Positions 1 to 9,330 are shown, counted from the first letter of the stretch. The stretch: 64,000 bases of DNA from CADEED01 sp020442965 (GCA_041395525.1 JAWLAH010000001.1:186001-250000), one strand, 5' to 3'. Notes: generated by a model not told the origin, from the sequence alone. Translations and numbers: made by a program.

Positions 1-463
1 TGAGATAGAGATTGCGCCAGTTCGGCTCCGAGCGCGCAATTGCATAGGCCATCGGATAACCGATCAGCAGACAAAAGAGCGTCGAGACGGCAGCGACTTT
101 GATCGAGTAGATCCATGCACTGACATACAGCGGTTCGTGGAACAGATACTTGTAGCTGGCAAAGAACAGCTTGATCTGGATAGAGCCGTCTGCCAGCCAG
201 CGGAACACTGGCTCGTACGGTGGGCGCGACAGCGGCGACCACTCGGCGAAGGAAATATTGAGGACGATCAGAAACGGGATGACGAAGAAAACGAGCAGCC
301 ACAGAAAAGGCACCGCAATGACGAGCCTCTGGCCCGCCCAATGTGAGCGGATATAGCGCGACCACCCCGGCGGCCCGAAGCGGAAAAACAATTGCCAAAG
401 CGGCCCCAATCGACCGGAGCGTAGTCGAGCATGGACTGGTCTGGCCTCGATCGAGTTAGGCAT
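1..463 (-). CDS. potH: Putrescine/spermidine ABC transporter permease PotH-like (3' end outside window)
   Basis: Reading leftward from an ATG at 463, the frame stays open to the window edge and gives about 154 residues. After a basic N-terminal stretch there is a first hydrophobic segment (LVIAVPFLWLLVFFVIPF), a periplasmic part, and a second segment (VAAVSTLFCLLIGYPMAYAIA) that opens the conserved permease core. This is the N-terminal half of a PotB/PotH-type inner-membrane permease. It begins 15 bases after the stop of the ATPase gene, in the same direction as the ATPase and the binding protein, so it is part of one polyamine-uptake operon. A second permease (PotI) would be expected just beyond base 1. 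The missing C-terminus, with the EAA loop, cannot be judged. Confidence 0.88.
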   Translation of the reverse strand, partial: MPNSIEARPVHARLRSGRLGPLWQLFFRFGPPGWSRYIRSHWAGQRLVIAVPFLWLLVFFVIPFLIVLNISFAEWSPLSRPPYEPVFRWLADGSIQIKLFFASYKYLFHEPLYVSAWIYSIKVAAVSTLFCLLIGYPMAYAIARSEPNWRNLYL

Positions 464-477
464 GAGCTCCGCTCTAG

Positions 478-1626
478 TTACTGCGTGATGACGATCGGGC
501 TACTGGCATGCCATGTCAGATAGACCGGTTCGTCCCAGAGAATCCGCTCGTCATCGGACTGTCGCTCGATGTTCGGCTGCGTCACCCTGACGATCTTGCC
601 GCTCTCGATTTCAACTAGATAGATGGACGCATCGCCCATGTAGGCGATTTCCTTGACAACCCCCTTGACGCAGTTCTCACGTGCGTCGGCGGGCGCCGTA
701 CGCAGAATGTTGATTTTCTCTGGACGGATGGCAGCCCAGACAACTGCACCAGGCGCCGCACTGATACCGTGATCAACGAACACCACGCCACCGAGTTCAT
801 CGGACTGGATGCGCACCTGTGCCGGCAGATCCTCGATCAATACGCCTTCGAACATGTTCACCGAGCCGATGAAATCCGCCACGAACTTGGAGATCGGGAA
901 CTCGTAGATCTCGGTCGGGGTGCCGATCTGCACGATTTCACCCCGGTTCATCACGCCGATGCGCGACGCGAGCGTCATCGCCTCTTCTTGATCGTGCGTC
1001 ACCACGATAAAGGTCACGCCCAGCTGTTCCTGAATATTGATCAGTTCGAACTGTGTGTGTTCGCGCAGCTTCTTGTCGAGGGCGCCCAAGGGCTCATCGA
1101 GCAGCAGTAACTTCGGACGCTTGACGAGCGAGCGCGCCAGGGCAACTCGTTGACGCTGGCCCCCGGACAACTGGTGAGGCTTGCGCGTCGCAAATTGTCC
1201 GAGCTGAACGATTTCCAGCATATCGGCAACGCGCGTCGCAATCTCGCTGGTCGAAAGCTTCTCCTGCTCCAGCCCGAACGCGATGTTCTTTTCCACCGTC
1301 ATATGCGGAAACAGCGCGTAGGACTGAAACATCATGTTGACCGGGCGTTCGTAAGGCGGGAACTCCTCCATATCCTGACCGTCGAGAAATATCTTACCGC
1401 TCGAGATCGATTCGAAGCCGGCCATCATCCTGAGCAGTGTCGACTTGCCGCAACCCGATCCGCCGAGCAAGCAGAAGATCTCGCCCCGATAGATCTTGAG
1501 CGAGACGTTGTTGACGGCCGTAAAATCACCGAAGCGCTTGGTGACATTCTCAAAGCGAATGTATGGCTCGGCGCGCGGATCGCGCCAAGGCTCGAGCTTC
1601 TTGTCGTTACGACGATGCTCTGTCAT
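478..1626 (-). CDS. potG: Polyamine ABC transporter ATP-binding protein (PotG/PotA-like)
   Basis: About 382 residues; energises polyamine import by ATP hydrolysis on the cytoplasmic face. Walker A (GGSGCGKST, about residues 55-63), Q-loop (MFQSYALFPHM), signature LSGGQ (153-157), Walker B (LLLLDEP, about 173-179) and the switch histidine in VTHDQEEAM are all intact. The C-terminal third matches the TOBE substrate-regulation domain. I place the start at the ATG at 1626, preceded by GGGGGTGG, rather than at upstream in-frame codons, because those would run through the perfect hairpin at 1644-1674. It lies between the binding-protein and permease genes in the usual F-G-H order. Confidence 0.93.
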   Translation of the reverse strand: MTEHRRNDKKLEPWRDPRAEPYIRFENVTKRFGDFTAVNNVSLKIYRGEIFCLLGGSGCGKSTLLRMMAGFESISSGKIFLDGQDMEEFPPYERPVNMMFQSYALFPHMTVEKNIAFGLEQEKLSTSEIATRVADMLEIVQLGQFATRKPHQLSGGQRQRVALARSLVKRPKLLLLDEPLGALDKKLREHTQFELINIQEQLGVTFIVVTHDQEEAMTLASRIGVMNRGEIVQIGTPTEIYEFPISKFVADFIGSVNMFEGVLIEDLPAQVRIQSDELGGVVFVDHGISAAPGAVVWAAIRPEKINILRTAPADARENCVKGVVKEIAYMGDASIYLVEIESGKIVRVTQPNIERQSDDERILWDEPVYLTWHASSPIVITQ

Positions 1627-1643
1627 GACCACCCCCATGGATC

Positions 1644-1674
1644 GCGGCCGCTCCGGTAAGCCCGGAGCGGCCGC
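1644..1674. repeat. Perfect 13-bp inverted repeat between potF and potG
   Basis: The arm GCGGCCGCTCCGG (1644-1656) pairs perfectly with CCGGAGCGGCCGC (1662-1674) across a 5-base loop. It lies in the gap between the potF stop (1688) and the potG start (1626) and has no T-run on either side. It therefore does not look like an intrinsic terminator. A stabilising or processing hairpin that keeps potF mRNA more abundant than the downstream transporter genes is the likeliest role, by analogy with intercistronic hairpins in other binding-protein operons. Confidence 0.7.
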
Positions 1675-1687
1675 CGCGCTCAACCGA

Positions 1688-2854
1688 TTACTGTCCGGTG
1701 CGGAAACGCGTCCAGCCGCGTGTCAGCAATTTGTTGAAGTCGGCACTCTCGGGCAGATCCGGTACGAGCCTTTTCATCATTTCCGGCGTCGGGAAGATGT
1801 TTGGATTGTCTTTGACAGCCGCATTTAGCAAGGGCCAGGACGCCGCATTGCTGTTGGCGAAATTGAGGAAGTTGGAATTCTTCGCCGCCACCTCGGGGCG
1901 TAACAGGTAGTTGATGAAGAGGTGTGCGTTCTTTACATGTTCCGCATCGGCCGGAATCGCCAAGTTGTCAAAGAACATCACTGCACCCTCTTTGGGGATG
2001 CGGTAGTCGATCGTAATGCCCTTGCCGGCTTCGTTGGCGCGATCGCGCGCTTGCAGCACGTCGCCAGACCAACCCAGTGCGAGGCAAATTTCTCCGTTTG
2101 CGAGATCCTCGATGTACTTCGACGAATTGATGTTGCGGACCGACGGACGAATCGCCGCCAATTCCTTCTCGGCCGTTGCGAGATCCTCAGGCGACTCACT
2201 ATTGGCATCCTTGCCAAGGTACATGAGCACCGTGCCAACCACCTCACTCGGCGCATCCAGAATCGAGACGCCACAGTCCTTGAACTTGGCGATTACCTTC
2301 GGGTCGTAGAGTATCGCAAAGCTATCGACCGGCGCATCCGCCATGATTGCTTTGATCTTCTCGACATTGTAGGCAATGCCCGAGGTGCCCCACATATAGT
2401 TGACGGCGTATTCGTTGCCCGGATCGAACTGCGCCAGCTTTGCCGTGATCTCCGGATCCAGATTGCCAAGATTCGTCAGCTTCGACTTGTCGAGCTTCTG
2501 GTAGATGCCGATCTTGATCTGGCGCGCCAGGAACGATGCCGAGGGCACCACGACATCGTAACCGGTCTTGCCGGCTAACAACTTGGTCTCGAGCAGCTCG
2601 TTCGAATCCATGACCTCATAGTTCACCTTGATGCCGTACTCTTTCTCAAAGTCGGCGATCACCGTTGGCTCGATGTAATCGGACCAGTTGTAAACGTTGA
2701 GGAGCTTTTCGTTGTCGGTATCTGCCGTTGCGGCGGTCTGCGCTGCCGAGCCTGGCGCCGGCGCCTCACCCGCCGGCGGTTTGCCACCGCCACAGGCGGA
2801 TAAAACGCATGCCGCCAGCAGTGGCAGCGTCATCATTCGAACGAGCGTGCTCAT
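1688..2854 (-). CDS. potF: Polyamine-binding lipoprotein (PotF/PotD family)
   Basis: About 388 residues from the ATG at 2854, which has GGGAGA roughly 10 bases upstream; an in-frame upstream ATG at 2896 lacks such support. The N-terminus is a lipoprotein signal with lipobox LSAC, so Cys21 would be lipidated. A low-complexity Pro/Ala linker follows. The mature part begins with VYNWSDYI, the hallmark of PotD/PotF polyamine receptors, followed by the rest of the extracytoplasmic solute-binding fold. It captures putrescine or spermidine for the PotGH permease encoded downstream. E. coli PotF is soluble and periplasmic, so membrane anchoring is a small difference. Putrescine versus spermidine preference cannot be read from the sequence. 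Confidence 0.92.
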   Translation of the reverse strand: MSTLVRMMTLPLLAACVLSACGGGKPPAGEAPAPGSAAQTAATADTDNEKLLNVYNWSDYIEPTVIADFEKEYGIKVNYEVMDSNELLETKLLAGKTGYDVVVPSASFLARQIKIGIYQKLDKSKLTNLGNLDPEITAKLAQFDPGNEYAVNYMWGTSGIAYNVEKIKAIMADAPVDSFAILYDPKVIAKFKDCGVSILDAPSEVVGTVLMYLGKDANSESPEDLATAEKELAAIRPSVRNINSSKYIEDLANGEICLALGWSGDVLQARDRANEAGKGITIDYRIPKEGAVMFFDNLAIPADAEHVKNAHLFINYLLRPEVAAKNSNFLNFANSNAASWPLLNAAVKDNPNIFPTPEMMKRLVPDLPESADFNKLLTRGWTRFRTGQ

Positions 2855-2961
2855 ATGTCTTGATCTCCCATACATGGATATCGTGCCGGTGCGCACCGAC
2901 GCGTTCGGTCACTTATAACGCAGTGTGCGGCCGCAGGGAAGAACCAGCTGCTACCCTGCCC

Positions 2962-4332
2962 CTATCGTAAACCCTCCGCTCGAGCCCACGCCTGGGTTTC
3001 ATCGAGCGACTGCACCACTTTGCCCAGCAATTCATCGAGCTCCGCCCGGGTGATCACCAGTGGCGGCGCAATGAACACAGTGTCCTTGACAGCGCGCATC
3101 ACGAGTCCATTCCGCGTGCAATGTTCCCGCATGCGCAAACCGACTTCGCCGCGCGGCTCAAAGAACCGGCGTGGAGATTTCTGCGCTACGAGTTCGATCG
3201 CCGCGAGCAGACCAAGGCTGCGTGCCTCACCTACCAACGGGTGATCAGCGAGTTCCTGCCAGCGCCGCGCAAGATAGGGAGCTGTGTCGTTCTTCACCCG
3301 ATCGACGATCCGCTCGCGCCGCAAGATATCGACATTGGCGACCGACACCGCACACGCGACCGGGTGACCTGAGTAGGTAAACCCATGGAAGAACTCCCCG
3401 CCCTTGTCGATCAGCACATCGGCCACGCGGTCGCTCACCATGAGTCCGCCGATCGGTTGATAGCCCGATGACAGCGCTTTGGCGAGCGTCAGGAAATCCG
3501 GCCGGCTACCCATATAGTCGCAGCCGAACCACTCGCCGGTACGACCGAAGCCGCAAATTACCTCGTCGGATGCCAACAGGATGCCGTAATCGTCGCAGAT
3601 GCGCTGAATCTCAGGCCAATACGTCGCTGGCGGAATGATCAGCCCCCCCGCACCTTGTACGGGCTCGGCGACGAATGCCGCGATTCGGTGAGCACCAACT
3701 TCTTCGATCTTCTGTTCGAGCGCGAGCGCGGCGTGTTTACCGTACTCGGCCGGTGACAGCGCACCCCCATTTTCGAACCAGTATGGTTGCTCGATGTGCT
3801 CGATGCCGGGGATCGGCAACCCGCCTTGTTCGTGCATCGGCTTCATGCCACCGAGTGAGGCGGCGCCGATCGTGCTGCCGTGATAACCATTCCAGCGCGC
3901 AATGATCACAGTGCGCTCGGGCTGATCGAGGAGTTGCCAGTAGCGGCGGACCGCGCGGATCAGCGTATCGTTCGCTTCACTACCGGATCCCGTGAAGAAC
4001 ACGTGTTGGAACTGCCGCGGAGTCACCTCGGCCAACAACCCCGCCAGCTCGATAGCGGGCGGCGTGGCGCACTGAAAGAAATTATTGTAGTAAGGCAGGC
4101 TGAGCATCTGCTCGTACGCCGCATCGGCCAGCTCACGCCTACCGTACCCCAGCGCAACGCACCATAGCCCCGCCATACCGTCGAGAATCTTCTGGCCCTC
4201 GGAAGTGTAGATATAAACACCCTCCGCGTGCGTGATGATGCGCGCCCCCGTATCCGCGAGTTGTTTGTGGTCCGTGAACGGATGCAGGTAGTGCGCGGCG
4301 TCGAGTCGCTGCCAGTCGGGTGTCGATCGCAT
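2962..4332 (-). CDS. spuC: Class III aminotransferase, putrescine/polyamine:pyruvate aminotransferase-like
   Basis: About 456 residues; a PLP-dependent omega-aminotransferase of the SpuC/YgjG group, which converts putrescine or other terminal amines to the aldehyde. The phosphate-cup motif GSGSEAN (about 115-121), the PLP-pyridine aspartate in SDEVICGFGRTG (about 256) and the Schiff-base lysine in LTLAKALSSGYQPIGG (about 285) are present. I prefer the ATG at 4332, which follows GAGAGA, over the one 18 bases upstream. It sits between the polyamine transporter and two gamma-glutamylation genes, so this strain encodes both the transaminase and the gamma-glutamyl routes. A beta-alanine:pyruvate aminotransferase is a possible alternative. 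Confidence 0.85.
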   Translation of the reverse strand: MRSTPDWQRLDAAHYLHPFTDHKQLADTGARIITHAEGVYIYTSEGQKILDGMAGLWCVALGYGRRELADAAYEQMLSLPYYNNFFQCATPPAIELAGLLAEVTPRQFQHVFFTGSGSEANDTLIRAVRRYWQLLDQPERTVIIARWNGYHGSTIGAASLGGMKPMHEQGGLPIPGIEHIEQPYWFENGGALSPAEYGKHAALALEQKIEEVGAHRIAAFVAEPVQGAGGLIIPPATYWPEIQRICDDYGILLASDEVICGFGRTGEWFGCDYMGSRPDFLTLAKALSSGYQPIGGLMVSDRVADVLIDKGGEFFHGFTYSGHPVACAVSVANVDILRRERIVDRVKNDTAPYLARRWQELADHPLVGEARSLGLLAAIELVAQKSPRRFFEPRGEVGLRMREHCTRNGLVMRAVKDTVFIAPPLVITRAELDELLGKVVQSLDETQAWARAEGLR

Positions 4333-4361
4333 CGATTCTCTCTTGACCATACGTGTACGGT

Positions 4362-5702
4362 TCAGACATTCAGCAACAGATGTTCACGTTCCCACGAGGA
4401 AATTACCTGCAGGAACACTTCGTATTCGGACTCTTTGACGATGGTATAGGCCGCGACGAAGGCCTCACCCAGCGTACGCACCAAAGGTTCACAGGCGCGC
4501 AGTGTCCGGGTCGCTTCATCGAGCGAGCGCGGCAGACTGAACGGCAAGTCGTGCGCGCTGCCGGTGACCGGCTCAGTCGGCTTGAGGCCCTCCACCATGC
4601 CCAGATATCCGCAGACGAGCGACGTGGCGATCGCGATGTAGGGATTGGCATCGGCGCCCGCGATCCGATTCTCGATCCGGCGACTCTCCGGATCCGACGT
4701 CGGTACGCGCAAGCCCGCCGTGCGGTTATCGTAGCCCCAATGCACGTTGATGGGCGCGAGTTGAAAACGCGAGATGCGCCGATAGGAGTTCACATTGGGC
4801 GCTAACAATGCCATCGCTTGTGGCAGGTAGCGCTGCAATCCTGCGATATGGGAAAAGAACAGGTCCGTCGGCGTGCCATCCGGATTCGAAAATACGCTCT
4901 TGCGCGTCTTCATGTCGACGATGCTCTGGTGAATGTGCATCGCGCTGCCCGGTTCCTTCGCGTGAGGCTTGGCCATGAATGTTGCATACATCTTGTGGCG
5001 CAGCGCCGCTTCACGTGCCGTGCGTTTGAACAAGAAGGCCTGATCCGCGAGTTCGAGGGCGTTGCCGTGCAGCAGATTGATCTCCATCTGCGCGGCCCCA
5101 TCCTCGTGAATCAGCGTATCGATCTCGATATCCTGATCCTCGCAGAATTGATACATGTCATCGAACAACGGATCGAACTCATTGACGGCCGCGATGCTGT
5201 AGGACTGACGACCCGACTCGGGCCGCCCGGAACGTCCGACCGGCGGCTTCAATGGGTAGTCAGCGTCCAGATTCGGTTCGACCAGGTAGAACTCGAGTTC
5301 GGGTGCCACGATCGGATCCCAGCCGCGCTCCGCATACAACTCCATGATTTTGCGCAACACGCCGCGCGGTGCCATACCGACTGGCCGCCCGTCCGCGTAA
5401 AAGCAGTCATGGATGACCTGCGCGGTGGGTTCCGCGGCCCAAGGCACGCGGCGCACCGTCTTGGGATCCGCCTTCAGCACGATGTCCATTTCAGTCGGGC
5501 TCATCGCGATGTCCGCATCGACCGGCCAATCGCCGGTCACGGTCTGCAGGAAAATACTCTCGGGCAAGCGCATGCCCTCGACTTCCGCGAACTTCGCGGC
5601 TGGCATGATCTTGCCGCGCGCGATGCCCGCCATGTCGGGAATGATCGCTTCGACCTCGGAGATTCCGTGGTCGTGCAGGAATTGTCTGATCTCATTCGCC
5701 AT
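4362..5702 (-). CDS. puuA: Gamma-glutamylputrescine synthetase (glutamine-synthetase family)
   Basis: 446 residues, the usual length for PuuA/GlnA-type ligases that join glutamate to putrescine using ATP. Glutamine-synthetase hallmarks are visible: the ELEFYLVEP metal-binding stretch, the AAQMEIN region, the ATP-binding motif FMAKPHAKEPGSAMHIHQS, NSYRR, and the C-terminal glutamate region RIENRIAGADANPY. The start ATG at 5702 lies two bases beyond the stop of the downstream-coordinate puuD gene, so the two are translationally close. The context (pot transporter, aminotransferase, PuuD) favours a polyamine substrate over ammonia assimilation. A second paralogue lies divergently at 6617. Confidence 0.88.
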   Translation of the reverse strand: MANEIRQFLHDHGISEVEAIIPDMAGIARGKIMPAAKFAEVEGMRLPESIFLQTVTGDWPVDADIAMSPTEMDIVLKADPKTVRRVPWAAEPTAQVIHDCFYADGRPVGMAPRGVLRKIMELYAERGWDPIVAPELEFYLVEPNLDADYPLKPPVGRSGRPESGRQSYSIAAVNEFDPLFDDMYQFCEDQDIEIDTLIHEDGAAQMEINLLHGNALELADQAFLFKRTAREAALRHKMYATFMAKPHAKEPGSAMHIHQSIVDMKTRKSVFSNPDGTPTDLFFSHIAGLQRYLPQAMALLAPNVNSYRRISRFQLAPINVHWGYDNRTAGLRVPTSDPESRRIENRIAGADANPYIAIATSLVCGYLGMVEGLKPTEPVTGSAHDLPFSLPRSLDEATRTLRACEPLVRTLGEAFVAAYTIVKESEYEVFLQVISSWEREHLLLNV

Positions 5703-5704
5703 AA

Positions 5705-6460
5705 CTACCTACTTTCCAAACGCGCGCGTGCCGCGGCACCAAACGCCGCAAACAACGCACGCGAAAACGAATTGCTCATGACCTGCCACTCAGGATGCCA
5801 TTGCACGCCGATCGCAAATCGGGGCGCCGCGCCAACATGAAAAGCTTCGATGATCCCATCCGGGGCGCGTGCATCGACTAACAGGCCGTCACCGAGGCGG
5901 TTGACGCCCTGTGAGTGTAGCGAGTTCACGCGCGGCCGCATCTGCGCGGCCATCTGCAGGAGCGAGCTCGAGTGCTCGATGACGATTTCATGTGCCGGAC
6001 CGTACTGCACTTCCACTGGCAGCTCCTTGTCCTCACGGTGATCGAGATGGCCCGGCAATTCCTGAACCTTCTGGTGCAGCGTGCCGCCGAATGCGACGTT
6101 CATTTCCTGAAAGCCGCGACAAATGCCGAGCACCGGGATGCCACGTTCCACCGCCGCCGGGAACAGGGCGAGAGTCGTCTCGTCGCGATGCGCATCGTGC
6201 GCCGTACCCGGCTCACTGGGCGCGCCCTGGTAGCGGTGTGGCTCAACGTTCGAGGGGCTGCCGGTGAAGAGCAGCCCATCGACGTGCTCGAGCACCTCGT
6301 CCAGCTCCAGGGCGGGCTTGAGTACCGGAATCAAAAACGGCAATGCGCCAGCCGCCTTGACGACCGCGTCGATGTATTTCTCACCGACAGCGTGAAACGG
6401 ATGCTGACCGATCATGCGACGATCAGCCGGAATTCCGATGACAGGGCGTTGCGGCGACAT
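5705..6460 (-). CDS. puuD: Gamma-glutamyl-gamma-aminobutyrate hydrolase (class I amidotransferase fold)
   Basis: About 251 residues. It hydrolyses gamma-glutamyl-GABA to glutamate and GABA, the last gamma-glutamyl step of the Puu route. The triad is visible: nucleophile Cys114 in LGICRGFQEMN, His222 and Glu224 in VQWHPEW. The PGHLDH stretch and the LLFTGSPSNV turn are typical of PuuD/peptidase C26. The start is placed at the ATG at 6460 (MSPQRPVIGIP), where the family normally begins; an in-frame ATG at 6511 would add 17 residues. It is first in the leftward polyamine operon, 156 bases from the divergent ligase gene, so a shared control region is expected there. Confidence 0.87.
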   Translation of the reverse strand: MSPQRPVIGIPADRRMIGQHPFHAVGEKYIDAVVKAAGALPFLIPVLKPALELDEVLEHVDGLLFTGSPSNVEPHRYQGAPSEPGTAHDAHRDETTLALFPAAVERGIPVLGICRGFQEMNVAFGGTLHQKVQELPGHLDHREDKELPVEVQYGPAHEIVIEHSSSLLQMAAQMRPRVNSLHSQGVNRLGDGLLVDARAPDGIIEAFHVGAAPRFAIGVQWHPEWQVMSNSFSRALFAAFGAAARARLESR

Positions 6461-6616
6461 AACTTCATGCTCAGCGCGGCTGAGCGGCAGGATATTCTTG
6501 TGCGGTTGCATGTGCGCACCGCCTGAGGCATTAGACCACAGGGCCGCTGGACACGCGATTGCTGCATCACAACATTTGTTTGCGGGGGCCTGCTGCGGCG
6601 CTTATTCTCGATTCTC

Positions 6617-7987
6617 ATGACGAACGGATACCAACGCGAGCTCGCTGAATTCCTGGCCGGTCGCCCGGCAACGCGGTTCGTAGACGTGTTTCTCAACGAT
6701 CTCAATACGGTCGAACGCGGCAAGCGTATCGACCGTGCGTCCATTGCGGCCGTATATGAACGTGGCATGCCGCTGCCGGGCTCCATGTTCGCGCTCGATG
6801 TACTTGGAGGTACGGTGCAAGCGAGCGGACTCGGCTTTGATGACGGCGACGCGGATCGTCCCTGCTTGCCCATAGCCGGCACGCTGTTCGACGTGCCGTG
6901 GCTCGCCGATGACGTGGCCCAGCTACAAGTCACGATGCACGAGGCCGATGGCAGACCATTCTTCGGTGATCCGCGTCACGTGCTCACGAACGTGCTGGAG
7001 AAGCTGGCGCAGCTCGAGCTAACCCCGGTCGTTGCGATCGAGTTCGAGTTTTACTTCGTCGACCGTGAGCGGACAGCGGCCGGCCTGCCGCAACCGCCGC
7101 GATCGCCTTTGACCGGCCGCCGCGAGCACAAGACACAGATCAATTCGATGCACAATCTCGACGCGTACTCCGCCGTGTTGGCCGAGATCGACTGCGTCTG
7201 CTCAGCTCAGGGTGTGCCGGCGACAACGGCGCTTGCGGAATACGGACCGGGACAGTACGAGGTCAACCTGCGCCACTCGGCCGATGCGCTGCGTGCGTGC
7301 GACGAGGCGTTGCGGTTCAAACGCATCGTGAAGGCGGTGGCACGGCGCCATGGCATGGACGCGACGTTCCTGCCCAAGCCATATCGCGACATGGCGGGCA
7401 GCGGCCTGCACGTCCACGTCAGCATTACTGATCATGCCGGGCGCAACATCTTCGCGAGCGACCAGCCCGAGCACTGCGCCGTATTGCGCCACGCCATTGC
7501 AGGTACCCTAACTACGCTCGCCGATGGCACGGCGATCTGCGCGCCCGGTCCGAATTCCTACCGCCGGTTCCGCCCCGAGGCCTATGTTCCGCTACACGCC
7601 GCATGGTCGATCAACAACCGCGGCACGGCGATTCGGATTCCCGCCAGCGATGCGGCCAACTGCAGAATTGAACATCGACTCGCTGGCGCCGACGCCAATC
7701 CCTATCTACTCGTTGCCTGGGTACTGGCAGGCATCCATCACGGCATAACACAACGGCTCGAGCCGCCGCCGGCCCTGTCGGGCAATGCGTATCGTACTGA
7801 CCCCGGCGAACCGCTACCCACACACTGGGATACAGCGATAGCACGGCTCGCGACTAGTGACTGCGCGCGCACCTATCTCGGTGAGCGGTTCACTGATCTC
7901 TATTGCACGGTCAAGCGCGCCGAGCTGGCAGAGTTCTCCAGCCATGTCACGCCACTTGAAATCGACTGGTACATGGGCCCGCTATAG
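6617..7987 (+). CDS. Second glutamine-synthetase-family gamma-glutamylpolyamine synthetase
   Basis: 456 residues, divergent from puuD and followed after 3 bases by the oxidase gene. The catalytic fold is intact: EFEFYFVDRE metal site, YGPGQYEVNLRH, the ATP motif FLPKPYRDMAGSGLHVHVS, NSYRRFRPEAYVP and RIEHRLAGADANPYL. It is clearly diverged from the copy at 4362-5702. Pseudomonads carry several such paralogues, each preferring different polyamines or other amines, so I infer a related but not identical amine substrate. No adenylylation-loop tyrosine typical of GlnA was recognised. The exact substrate is unknown. Confidence 0.85.
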   Translation: MTNGYQRELAEFLAGRPATRFVDVFLNDLNTVERGKRIDRASIAAVYERGMPLPGSMFALDVLGGTVQASGLGFDDGDADRPCLPIAGTLFDVPWLADDVAQLQVTMHEADGRPFFGDPRHVLTNVLEKLAQLELTPVVAIEFEFYFVDRERTAAGLPQPPRSPLTGRREHKTQINSMHNLDAYSAVLAEIDCVCSAQGVPATTALAEYGPGQYEVNLRHSADALRACDEALRFKRIVKAVARRHGMDATFLPKPYRDMAGSGLHVHVSITDHAGRNIFASDQPEHCAVLRHAIAGTLTTLADGTAICAPGPNSYRRFRPEAYVPLHAAWSINNRGTAIRIPASDAANCRIEHRLAGADANPYLLVAWVLAGIHHGITQRLEPPPALSGNAYRTDPGEPLPTHWDTAIARLATSDCARTYLGERFTDLYCTVKRAELAEFSSHVTPLEIDWYMGPL

Positions 7988-7990
7988 CGC

Positions 7991-9278
7991 GTGAGCAGCA
8001 GCAATGACAACTACTATCTGGTCAATGCGGGCGCGCCGCCTGAACGACCGCCGCTCGCGGGCGACGTCAGCACTGACGTGTGCATCGTTGGCGGCGGCAT
8101 TGCGGGCTCCTCGGCGGCGCTGCATCTGGCCGAACGCGGGTATCGCGTCACGCTCGTGGAGGCCGAACGGGTGGGGTTCGGCGCGTCCGGGCGTAGCGGG
8201 GCGCAGGCGATCTTCGGCTACGCGTGCGGACAGGAGAAGCTGCAGCGGCAACTGGGCGCGGCCGCCGCTCGTCAGATGTGGGATATCTCGGTCGAGGGGC
8301 TCGCGCTGCTGCACGAGTTGATCGCCCGACATCAGATCGCCTGCGACTACGTCAGCGGCCAGATGCACGTCGCGATCAAACCGCGACAGGAACGGGAACT
8401 ACGTGCTGAAGTCGACGACCTGCGGCAACGCTACGACTACTCGTCCGTGCGCTACCTCGAGCGCGACGAAACGCGCCGCGTCGTCGCGAGCGACCGCTAT
8501 ACCGGCGCCCTGTATGACAGCAACAGCGGTCACTTGCAGCCGCTCAAGTACACGCGCGGACTTGCGGCGGCCGCCGAGCGGTCTGGCGCCACGATCTTCG
8601 AGAAGAGCCGCGTCGTGGGTCTGGAGTTGGGCCGAGATGCCACTGCGCGCTCGATCGTCCGCACTGAATCGGGTAGCGTCGCTGCGCAATATGTCGTCCT
8701 CTGTGGCAATGCGCTACTCGGAACGCTCGTACCGCAGCTTGCCTGCAAGATCATGGCGGTCGGGACCTATATCGTCGCCACCGAGTCACTCGGCGAAGAG
8801 CGTGCCCGTGCGCTCATCACTAACAATGCTGCCGTGACCGATATCAACTGGATTCTGGACTACTTTCGCCGCTCTGCGGATCATCGGCTCTTGTTCGGTG
8901 GCCGGGTGAGCTACTCTGGGCTGGATGAATTCTCATCCGCCGCCGCGACGCGCTCTGCGCATGATCGCGGTCTTCCCGCAGCTGGCGGACGTGCCCATCG
9001 CGTACGCCTGGGGCGGCTACGTCGATATCACGATGAGCCGAGCGCCACATTTTGGCCGGCTCGCCCCCAACGCATACTTTCTGCAAGGCTTCTCCGGACA
9101 CGGTATTACGCTCACCGGCATCGCCGGCAAGTTGGTAGCTGAGGCGGTTGCGGGATCGGCGGAGCGCTTTGACTTGTTCGCCCAGCTACAGCACAGCGAT
9201 TTCCCGGGAGGCAAGCTGTTGCGCCGCCCCGCCCTGGTGCTGGCCATGCTCTACTACCGACTGCGCGACCTGCTCTAA
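7991..9278 (+). pseudogene. puuB: Gamma-glutamylputrescine oxidase PuuB-like, interrupted by a one-base frameshift
   Basis: A FAD-dependent amine oxidase (DAO family) that would oxidise gamma-glutamylputrescine to the aldehyde. The first frame starts with the FAD-binding VCIVGGGIAGSSAALHLAE and the GFGASGRSG motif and reads well to RLLFGGRVSYSGLD, ending near 8921. The conserved continuation (RMIAVFPQLADVPIAYAWGG, then APHFGRLAPN and LQGFSGHGITLTG) is in the next frame up to 9278. Between the aspartate codon and the ATG of RMIAVFP there are 34 bases, where relatives I recall have 11 codons (33), so one extra base fits exactly. Both halves are otherwise undamaged, so a recent mutation or a sequencing error are about equally likely. 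The intact protein would be about 428 residues. Confidence 0.85.
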
Positions 9279-9330
9279 CGATACCTTCGTACCCGAGCGT
9301 CGGTCGCGCATTGGGTTCAGCCGCGAATGA

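Noticed and set aside
2905..2955. Imperfect GCAGGG/CCCTGC repeat before potF as a promoter or terminator
   Set aside because: Six-base arms separated by a long spacer in a GC-rich stretch, not above chance.
4818..5840. 340-codon plus-strand open frame opposite puuA
   Set aside because: Antisense of a glutamine-synthetase-family gene with intact motifs; no signal peptide, domain or Shine-Dalgarno.
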